A stretch of 64,000 nt of DNA from Trileptium ribeirensis (lineage: Eukaryota; Nematoda; Enoplea; Enoplida; Thoracostomopsidae). The stretch spans positions 35,808-99,807 of the forward strand of contig JASANE010012103.1 in NCBI GenBank assembly GCA_030248225.1, in the 5' to 3' direction. The position numbers were made by a program, and so were the translations under genes. The stretch's first letter is position 1. Each line of letters begins with the position of its first letter. The notes beneath the pieces are model-generated. The model saw only the letters and a list, made by a program, of their open reading frames with translations. It had not been told where the DNA came from and searched no databases. Below, in pieces: positions 55,026 through 64,000 of this stretch.

Positions 55026-57325
55026 ATACGGCACACACAAAGCAGCGCGCACAATTTACCGAGCAAAAGTAGAAAATGCGAAAAGAGATATTACTTATAC
55101 TTCACTGAAAATCATGTACCAAAGCAATAAATACAATTCAGTGTGGGCCTGTTTTACAAGACACACATGTAAATAAAAATATTGCCTCCATGAAAACAGT
55201 AAGCCCCGAAAATTGGCAAGGCGCGATTGTCTGAAACATTATTAGAAAAAATCTTTCAGCGCATTTTGACAGATGTTAAATTAATTATTAATAATTGAAT
55301 GTTTTGTTTCCTAATACCTCTTTTTTGTCATTACGTGCATTGAAGGAACACGATTGTTTCTATGGAACAGCTATTTGATAAATGCTCATATCCGAGTCAC
55401 GAAAATACTACAAGCCAGCATTTAGCTTAATAAAATTACGTCGTTTCCGCCTCGACTTTTGTAACTGTCAATATAATACTGATTCAACAAATGCCTACCT
55501 GGTCGTTCAAGAGAGAACACAATGCTGTACACATACCTCGCACAATCCTGCATGTTCTCAGGAAGGGCTATCGTTGAAATAGCTAGGTTTTTGCTTTTAT
55601 GATTGATATTCAGTAAACTTGATGGTTGTCTTTAGCACTAGCTATCAAAACAACTAGGTGACTCGTTTTAGTGCCCAATATCAGGGTTTGCTTTATGCAA
55701 CCACTGGGCGTTGTCATACAAGTGATTATTTCTCTTTTTATTAGACGGTGTTCAAAAGTCTTCTTTTGTTAATTTTGCTGCACTTTATGTATCTAAAAAT
55801 CCTTCTAGTGGATATTTAGCAGATAAGCGATTTGTCTTACTCTGCGTTGTGGCAAACATTATCACGGTATGATCAATTTCACATTGTCTTTAAGATGGCA
55901 AGCTCAGCTGGATGCAGCACTGTTACGGCCGCCCCACACCTATCAGACCACTGACATACCAAAACTTGATATCTGCGCGAGAAAATTAAAGATTGCTTAA
56001 ATAAGTGTTGTCAAAAAAATTTCTGTAAAATTCCGCCCAACTGTCGCAAAAATTTTTGGAAAAACGGAACCCTCCCCATATTTTAAGAAAGATCCAAAAA
56101 TGGGCAAGCTTAGGATCTGAGCGGCAGTTTGCTATTTAGGCGATAGCTACAAATGCATTCTGTGAAAAGAAATTGTTCTATTCAATCCATCAAAAAATCG
56201 GATTCACTCACTGTAACTAGTTGGTAGAAATTGGAGAGCCAGATCTTCAAGCCCGGATTCTCAAGTCGGCTCTGGATGTAAAATGTCTAGGCTCTTACTC
56301 ATGGACTGGTCTTTTCCTTTCGCCTTGAAACCAGTAATTATGGGCAATATTTTGACACCATTCAATTAATTTTGAATGGTGATTGTAGTTTGCTCACGGT
56401 GGGGTGCCCCTAAATATTTAGATGTCTCCTACGTACCCCTAGTTCTTACTCTCGGTATTTTCTACGTGACTAAAAATTGTACAAATATTGTACAATACAC
56501 TAAATACGTCAGTTTTTCTTTTTAGTCCTCGAGAAACCCTAAATTTTAGCCCTCGTGGTTAAAACACTCAAATCGCAGTCATTCGATAATGTTCCTTCCT
56601 CTACATGATGTGCGTTAATATTAAACATTATCTGCAAATCTGTTATATATAGGATTTCCGCTATTTTCAGTGTCTCCAGTTGCGCTGGGGTCCTCCTGAT
56701 GTGACCTGGGATAAACCCAATGTCTTGTCCTTAGTTCGATCTGGAATCATTCAGTTCAGTTACCCCGCTTTCGAGGCAGTTTGAGAAAACCCGAAAGGGT
56801 TTGTTGATTTTCGAAATTTTCAAAGCTTAGGTGGGGTGTACTCGGCTATTCTTAAGCTATTGTCTTTTATGTGTATAAAGAGAGCTTACAAGAACCTTCT
56901 TTGCTTTTCTGTATACACTTGGTTGTGCTATCACAAAATCACAGTCATAGTTTGTTGCTTCCTACAGAAATGTGTGCATGCAAAAAACTATGCGTCCGTG
57001 TCAATAGCCTGGTACGCGTGATCTCAGAAGTTATTTCCAGCTGCCAAAAACCCGCACAATTTAAACCTATTCTTTGGAGCTTAATCATTACGTATCAAGA
57101 TCGTTTTACTGGAAATAACTTCATAATAAAGTGAATTCTTGAGCAAAGACTCTCGATACGCGGAGTAAACAACAGAGATCACATCGTGATCTACTTTAGT
57201 AGCCCCTTCGCTACCCTCGAAAACAAAAAAATTTGCATATATTTTAGGCAAGTAAGATTTTTGCGAAATTATACAAATCAAATGATTTTTGCTACAGCAA
57301 ATTTCAGCGTTCACAGAAAGTTGTG
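55026..57325. other. Intergenic, nothing recognised
   Basis: No domain-bearing frame, tandem array or RNA gene was recognised. Small frames at 55382-55582, 56836-57134 and 57081-57359 have no family features. Confidence 0.4.
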
Positions 57326-57329
57326 CGCA

Positions 57330-57590
57330 GGTACTGCACGTTGTGGCAAAATTTTTCAAAAAGCTGTTAGAAAAACTAGTGTTACCTTTAGAAACTGCTG
57401 CACAAACTGTGTCAAATTTAGAAAAACTGCTGTTGAAAAACTGTATTAGTTTTAAAAAAACTGCTGCAGATACTGTGTTACTTTTACAAAAACTGTGTCA
57501 CTTTTAGAAAAACCGCTACAGAAACTGTGTCAGATTTAGAAAAAAACGCGAAAGAAACTGTGTCACTTTTAAAAAAATTGCTACATAACG
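57330..57590. repeat. Minisatellite, unit near 38 bp
   Basis: Six or so imperfect copies of TTTAGAAAAACTGCTGC followed by AGAAACTGTGTCACTTTTA. The plus-strand frames through the array only translate the repeat. Confidence 0.75.
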
Positions 57591-57734
57591 TTAGACCTTG
57601 AATGTGGCATCACAACATAAGCAATTCATCGTATTTTACATCGCTGCAGTGCAGATTACTGCAGTGCAGGCTTCGGTGATGCTAAATCCCTCAAAGACTC
57701 TGCGTGCTTATGATTTTTGTAAATCCACCGGCAG

Positions 57735-58075
57735 CGGCACAGGGAGCGGTCAGAAAATTTGTAGATCTCGATGAGCAGATTCTGAAGGTTATCTCCACTT
57801 TTCAATGCAAAGCCTGTGCCGCGAGATATGGGCTGCGAAATGCTGGAACCCGCATGGCCAGGTTTGGCAAAGAATCCGTAAAAACCTACTTTCTTGCCAT
57901 TTTGACCCGAAGCTGGGGACGGAGCTGTTCGTGTTCATCTAAAGAGCACAGTGTCGCCACTTTTGGTATCGAACAAAAAATTGTCGACATCCGTACATCC
58001 TTAAATAAGTTATGAATGACAGTGACAGAAAAAAGAAAGTTATACACCTCGCTCGCTCCGTTTCAATAAATGTTG
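57735..58075 (-). repeat. Isolated foldback-family central block
   Basis: The block is a good match to 43985-44270 (same orientation) and to the inverse of 44340-44640: CACAGGGAGCGGTCAGAAAA, TTGTAGATCTCGATGAGCAG, ATGGCCAGGTTTGGCAAAG, TCGAACAAAAAATTG and finally CTCGCTCGCTCCGTTTCA. The tandem-repeat part of the arm is missing. The frame across it (57704-58015) has no known domain. Confidence 0.7.
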
Positions 58076-58079
58076 CATT

Positions 58080-60365
58080 GCAGAAAATAAATTCTGTTCG
58101 ACCAACAGATAGCTTGCACCTGCTAACACAGGCGACTCATCATTACTAGTCAAATATTTTTCCGCCAACTTCTTAAACCACTTCTTGGTGCCAACTACAA
58201 TTTTGTAGTTTATTTCTATTTTATCATCGACAATCGGCGTGAAATAAAAGGATTGCATTTCACAGCGAGTCGACGTAGACTGTGTCTATTCGTGAACCAA
58301 ATTTCACACTATTGTATGAGCATATGTGCTCAGAATACCATGAGTTTATATATACGTGCTAGACCAACTTGGTAGATTTCAGCGGAACGCTGGACATATT
58401 TTATATATACATATTGAACAACTTGGCAGATTTGGGAGGAGGACCTACATGGCCGAAATTCCAGATACATTTATGTGTGATGGCTGATCCAACTAGCGAT
58501 TTTTGTCGGACGACCAAAAAGGTTATCCCCAGACATATTTCTGGTTTAACGCGTCTATTATGCCGCCGGTGCTTTTCCGTCTCTTGCAGAATGCTGGTAC
58601 AGTTTTCTGGCTAACACAATACATAGATGTATAACGTTATTAGATTAGTGATTATGGAGTTTTATAAGCCTGGGATTGCCGCTATGCGTTTATATTATAA
58701 CAGTTTCATTACGTACTTATAAAAAGGTATAAATATAGTGTTTTTCGCGTGATAACGATATTTTCTCTGTCTGTATGCAATTGCACACTCTAATATTAGA
58801 TCATTGTATAGTCATTAAAGTGCATTTAATAAGAAATATATCTTTCGTGCACGACAATATATATAACCTTAACACCACGCTTGGTTAGTGACATTGTGCT
58901 ATGTCAGCAACTGCGGCCAACTTAAAATTCTATTGTAGAGGCTTCAACATTGGTCTTGGTTATGTTTTAGTCGGGTAAGGCTTCCTAAATTATTTAGGCT
59001 AACTTCACAAAATTTACAAAAAACTGTACGGTGCAAGGTTTGATTCTCGAAACAGGAGCATCTGTAAACAAGGGCCGACAGCACCCGTCGCCCCCCCTCC
59101 CAATTGAGGAGCTCACACAACCAACCAGTCTTTCAGACCACTTCAAATAAAGGGAACTACGGCTTCAATTCTAGTGAGCAAACTTTGACAGCATTTAAAT
59201 GCTTTTATTTTATATATTTGTCGCTTATATACATCATAATATTGGCGTCTTGGCGAATATTTCTGGATGGGCCAGATCAAAATTATTTGTTATACAGTTG
59301 TAAAGTTACTGATATAGCAAGGAATACTACCACCTGTAACAATTTACATCCTGAACATACATATTCAGGGGGTAGTGAATTACCTCATGAGGCGTCGAAC
59401 TTCCCCACTTGGCGCGAAACGCAAACTGCCCTGACAGGTGAGCGGACAAACACTGGCGTCAAAATCCCGCGGCAGCGAAGGCGCCGTCCCGGCACTTATT
59501 CTCGTTGACCGGCTGACCACCCGTGGGAAACCAAAGGCCGACCCTCCCACCCTAGAGGCCCCGGTTATCCCCTAGGAACTGGAATTTTGAGCATGTATGA
59601 TGCTAAATATTTCAGTTAACCTTTATCTCCAAGGTCATTGATTTACATATAATCTCAAAACAGAGTAAGATAGAACAAATGTAAACAGCGACGCGGGCTG
59701 AAGTTGGGTTTAAACTATTTACTGAGTAAAATCAAAACAATGAACCATATATATGCCTCGAAAACACGCAGTTACTGTGTGAGAAGGACCAAAATGGGTA
59801 GACTGTTAAAATATGATAAGGTTCATCGAAATATATAAATTTCTATAATATAAATTATCATAGGCATGTCGAACCGACCCGAGGTGGAAACAAAACAGAG
59901 CATCCACGACAGAAAAAGGTCTTACGTGAAAACAGATCACGACTTCAAACATCAACAGGCTCAGGAGCTGCGTCATGAAATGCAGCAGCGCGTTCATCTC
60001 CAGGGGCCCATCTCCTAGTTCGTCGCTTCAAAGCGAATACATCGGCTCAATTCTACACTGACATGATGGTTTCAAACGGGATAACTCCGTTGCATGTCTT
60101 CCCTGTTGCAACCAAGTAGTTCATACTTGATGATCCTGCACGAGCCCACCTCGGTATTCCGCCACATCGCCAACAACTATTAACGGCTTCATCTACTGCA
60201 GGTGAAACATCTGTGATTCCTTGGTCAGTGCGTAGTGCTTCGCCCTCGGCTAAATCTTGTACCAGAGAATCTGTTGTGTTACGTTTGCCGCAGCCTACTG
60301 CTCGTTCAACTTCTACTAGCGCGAATCATAATGAAACGCAGTCGTCAGCTTTTGTACGAACGGCT
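58080..60365. other. Intergenic, nothing recognised, one GC-rich patch
   Basis: Mostly AT-rich. The patch 59380-59580 (GGCGCGAAACGC, GCGGCAGCGAAGGCGCCG) is GC-rich and could be the 5' end of a transposon, since a non-LTR element starts a few hundred bases on. No gene could be supported. Confidence 0.35.
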
Positions 60366-60369
60366 TGAC

Positions 60370-63086
60370 TAGCTTATAACGCCGTAAATATTGGACTGCT
60401 AAATGTTCGCTCAGTCAATTCCAAATCTGGTTTTTACGTCACGTAGTTTAGTATAGCGGATTGGAGATCCTGGCTCTTACTGAGACGTTGTTGCAAACCC
60501 TCTATTCTGTCGCCTTACAGAAAGCATCACCTAACGGCTATACTTCGGGTTGTAAGCCACGATACGGCGGCCGCGAAGGTGGTCTTGCGGTCATATTTCG
60601 CAAAATCTTACCTTCCGCTTTTGCAACATCAACACATTACATTACTCTAGCTTTGAACAACTGGTGCCTACGATTTCCATTGGTCAAAATAGAATTACAA
60701 TTGCGGTAATCTATGAATCCCCGCAGACACATATGACACATTTCTGCCACGCATTTGCGGATTTTCTTGGTCATTTAGCAATTAGTTCGAGTGAGTTCAT
60801 CATCCTCGGCTGTTTTAACGTGGATACGGCTAACAACGAATAGCTAAAATGTCATTGAATTATTTGACTTAGTGCAGCAACTCAATGAACAAACGTACAT
60901 TGATGGTAATATACTCGACTAGGTAACGAGCCGATCTAACGGTAAGCTTGTCATGGATGCTCTGCTTCGGATCACTCTTTGATTACTTATTTTCTCTATG
61001 CGTTGTGCAGAACGGGCACTTAGGGCTCAAAAACATTTCCAGATCCGGCAATGGAAACAGCTGAACGCACACTTGTTCGCAAATGATGCCATAGCTACCT
61101 TCATGACTGCGGTGCCGCTGCATGACACCGCTGCTACAGTAGATGTGATAACAGACGCTTTCTATGAATCAGCGCTGTTCAAGCGCAAACAGCCACAGAT
61201 CGCAATGTTTCCATAAGCAGTAAAGTAATTCATGAGCGGCCGGAATGACCGTGGTTTGACACGGAATGTCGCAGGGCAATATCTAATGTCCGCCGGCTCA
61301 AAAAATTGTGGCGTTTACTTTTAAACCAAGCAAACTTTGGTAGGTACGTCGAGCAGCGCTAATGTTTCAGAGAACTCTGCCAAAATAAACTGAATTCGAT
61401 TTGGCGCAAACTACTAGTCAGCGTCGTACATGCAAAGAAATGGAAAGTAATTAGCTGTATGGTTCAAAGTTATAAGAAACCTCAACTGCATCCCGGCAAG
61501 GCTGACGACATAGTTCGCTATTTTATTGAAAAGATATCCAGCATACGGCGTACCTTCACCAGAATCGACCGTGACCAGAAAATCTTGACTAATACCAGAA
61601 CTGGACAATTTGAAGTATTGGCTCTGACTGAAGAACGTGTACGTCATCTAATTGCTGCAAAACCCTCAAAATTCAGTCCACTTGACACTGCCTCTTCAGC
61701 CGTCACAAAGAAATCTGCTGATCATTTTTGTCCAATACTAACTTTTGTTATCAATTCCACGCTAACTCAACATGTATTCCCAACGCGAGAGAAGTTAGGC
61801 ATAGTAACAGCGATACTTAACATTGTTAACCTCCGACTGATTGCTAATTTATCATTTCTATTAAAACGGATAGAAGCTAACGTATTTAATGAACTCTATG
61901 CTCACCTGGCGGCAAACAGCATGATTCCGCCACAGCAGTCGGCTTATTGCAAAGGTTTTTCAACAGAGATAGCTCTTCTTCATATATGCTACGACATACG
62001 AGAAAATATCGCTAGAAAAAAGCGACATTGCTTGTAGCGTTGGACCTCTCAGCTGCTATCGACTTGATAAATTATTAGCGTTTACGCAGTCGTTTGTGCA
62101 TCACTGGCATGTCAATGGCCGACTCGATCGAATGGTTTAAATCATACCTGAACTATCGATGCTGTTACGTTGAAATCGGTGATAAAGCATCGTTCGTGGT
62201 CAGAACCACATGTGGTGCACTATAAGGAAGCGTTCTTTCCCCCTATTGTTCAACCAGTATATAGCATTAAAGCACACGATTACGCCTGCCACATCCAGTT
62301 TTACAAACAGTTTGACAGTAGCAGCATAGCTGAAACTATTCGTTCGGCTGAGCTTCTAATGGTTGCCCTTGGGAAAGGTTTTGCGGACAACAAGTTGCGG
62401 GAAAATTATTGCCAAAACTAAGTTAATCTACTTCAGCAGCGGCACACATACTGTGAGATTTGTAGCGAGTGATTAATTTATAAAACCTCCAGACTCAATT
62501 AAATTACTGGATGTAACACTAGATTCGTGTATGAAATTTGACAAGCATATAATGAACGTATCCCTAACAAGTACCCATCAACTTAAAGAAATTTGGCGGT
62601 TACGTTCCAGACTGGACTACATTTATACAGCTCACATGATTATTCGAGCATTTGTTGTGTCTCGTTTGGATTATTGTAACTCATTGTATTACAAGCTGCC
62701 AAACCTATGACTTCGCCCGTTTCAGATGTTACTACACAGCACTGCCAGATTTGTCTCCCGAAAGTGGATTCCGTGAGCATATCACTCAGTATTACAGGAC
62801 CTGCACGGGTTTCCCTTGGAAAAGAACATACTGTATAAAAGATTTAACTACTATTTTCAACGGCCTCTCTGCTGAAACGCCGCCACTGCTTCGAGGCATG
62901 CTGCAGTTGTTATCCGTCTCCCGATTAACTGCTAGCCAAACTCTTTGTGTTGACTTTTGCCGTCGCGAGAGTTTTCGATCCTTAGTTCCAATATCGTGGA
63001 ATCTTGTTCCTAGCGACCTAAGGGATCTGAATCTAACACGACTACAATTCAGAAGCAGACTGAAAACGTATTTATTCAGACATTGA
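60370..63086 (+). mobile_element. CR1/L2-like non-LTR retrotransposon, dead copy
   Basis: Scattered frames keep the order of a non-LTR ORF2. Endonuclease remnants: NIGLLNVRSVNSK (60390), LALTETL (60470), GREGGLAVIFRK (60570), and IILGCFNVDTAN (60800), where the catalytic Asp of GDFN is lost. RT remnants: LRLIANLSFLLKRIEANVF (61840), QQSAYCKGFSTEIALL (61930), ALDLSAAIDLIN (62037), WFKSYLNYRC (62130), and a ruined YADD region (62270). The C-terminal part has LDYCNSLYYKLP (62670) and SLVPISWNLVPSDLRDL with RSRLKTYLF (62990-63080), the usual end of CR1/L2/Jockey-like elements. There are at least a dozen stops and shifts. No poly(A) tail or target duplication was found. Confidence 0.85.
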
Positions 63087-63089
63087 TCG

Positions 63090-63585
63090 TATTTATAAAA
63101 CACGCCTGCGTAACGTTTCAGAAAATAGGAGCTGTGTAAGTGTTTACTATTATTATATTATAAATGACGTATAGCTGTTGATATAGTAAAAATGGTGTTT
63201 CTAGAGTGCCTTTACAACACATATCGACGTTAATTAAATGACATACTAGTTAATGCAAACTACAAAACATGTGTATCGTCATTTAAAAGGTTGAATAATA
63301 TTGAGAACGAGAATTTGATGTTCCAAAACTGTGTAATGACACCGTGAATATATTCGATGACGGCGAAGCCTGATAAGCCGTTGATAATGTTACGTCTTTT
63401 ACAATAACACAAAGTAAGCAATTGATTTTACATCAACACTACAGTATCTTTAGGTATGGTGATTTCACCAAATATTGTGGCAACGATTGTTATCCAACGC
63501 AATTTCCTGTGAACAACGCATAATCACAGCTTTAGATGTTGCGACATGAGACTTTAAGTGTAGCAGAATACGCAATAATTTATAA
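63090..63585. other. Intergenic after the non-LTR element
   Basis: AT-rich, no gene. CACAGCTTTAGATGTTGCGACATGA (63520-63545) resembles GACAGCTCTAGATGTCGTGAAATGA in the foldback-family arm at 46275-46300, so a worn piece of that family may be here. Confidence 0.35.
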
Positions 63586-63589
63586 CAGT

Positions 63590-64000
63590 TAGCTATGAGA
63601 GACTAAAACCTCTAGCAGCTGACCTTAACAGATTTTTAGCTTCAATGGTTAGCTGTTAGAAACTTTTGTCTATTGCAACCATCTTTAACATACAAAACTT
63701 TCTTGGAGCCAACCGTTAAATATTAAAAATTCTAATGGAGAGCTGTTAGATACTGGTATTTTATAACTTGTTGCAACAGACAAAAGTTGCTGACTGCTAG
63801 TCGCTAGAGGCAAAATATGTTATGCATAACTGCAAGAGATTTTAGTTTTTAGCGGCCGGCTATTAGAGATTCTTGTCTTTAAGGCAAAAGCTTCTTATAT
63901 CTATCAGTGTAAAGGTTTTAATCTCAAACAAGCAGCCGTTAAAGAAAAATGTCACTAGCAACCGTTTGCAATAAATTAAAATATAACCATCCATTAGATA
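63590..64000. repeat. Degenerate tandem repeat running off the window
   Basis: Loose units of about 60-70 bp contain AGCTGTTAGAnACTnnTGTCT followed by ATTGCAAC or similar (63650, 63733, 63858). The array continues to the last base. No coding content. Confidence 0.45.

Noticed and set aside
53537..55176. Long Phe/Pro- or Trp/Gly/Asn/Glu-rich frames on both strands
   Set aside because: They are translations of the pyrimidine-rich tandem repeat; both strands stay open for the same reason.
1..64000. CRISPR arrays, bacterial operons, tRNA and rRNA genes
   Set aside because: Tandem repeats here lack unique spacers of constant length; genes are spliced; no cloverleaf or rRNA stretch was recognised by eye, though a covariance-model scan could still find a tRNA.

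Overview
The window looks like AT-rich nuclear DNA of an invertebrate animal; that assignment is an inference. It rests on one spliced host gene of the TRABD type with 1-6 kb GT-AG introns, surrounded by transposon families common in metazoans (Ty3-like LTR, piggyBac, hAT, CR1/L2-like non-LTR). No operons, ribosome binding sites, CRISPR arrays, rRNA or tRNA genes were recognised.

Layout. 1-10.7 kb: gene-poor DNA with a 552-bp foldback element made of two hairpins inside one pair of inverted repeats (1652-2203), short tandem repeats near 1.3 and 6.2-6.5 kb, and a decayed retroelement gag piece (about 7.6-8.1 kb). 10.77-30.43 kb: one large Ty3-like LTR retrotransposon on the minus strand, about 2.38 kb per LTR and 12 kb inside once later insertions are discounted. 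It has TG...CA LTR ends, a TGG-type primer site, a polypurine tract, Gag, protease, RT, RNase H and a DDE integrase with a C-terminal PHD finger. Downstream of pol lies an unusual accessory coding block of about 1.3 thousand codons. That block opens with a DEDDy 3'-5' exonuclease-like (RNase D/EXD1-type) domain, continues with a charged coiled-coil region and ends in an unrecognised domain. The coding regions carry in-frame TAA stops and frame changes, so this copy is probably decaying. A deleted piggyBac element sits in the right LTR with TTAA duplications. The left LTR holds the matching empty TTAA and, nearby, a 244-bp piece of the same piggyBac end joined through a short ATTTAA homology and flanked by a duplicated LTR segment.

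30.4-49.1 kb: a plus-strand TRABD homologue, eight coding exons, 379 codons, all splice phases consistent. Intron 1 carries two hAT-type non-autonomous elements, each with a perfect 8-bp target duplication. Introns 1, 4 and 6 and the upstream flank hold foldback and palindromic repeats, including a 2.3-kb inverted repeat (42.93-45.23 kb).

49.1-64 kb: no host gene recognised. There is a 2.5-kb pyrimidine-rich array (52.5-55.0 kb), a minisatellite (57.3-57.6 kb), a dead CR1/L2-like non-LTR element with endonuclease and RT remnants (60.4-63.1 kb), and a degenerate tandem repeat running off the right edge.

The observation I rate highest is the exonuclease-bearing accessory block of the LTR element. 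A proofreading, RNA-processing or anti-silencing role would be speculation; only the motif pattern is visible here.
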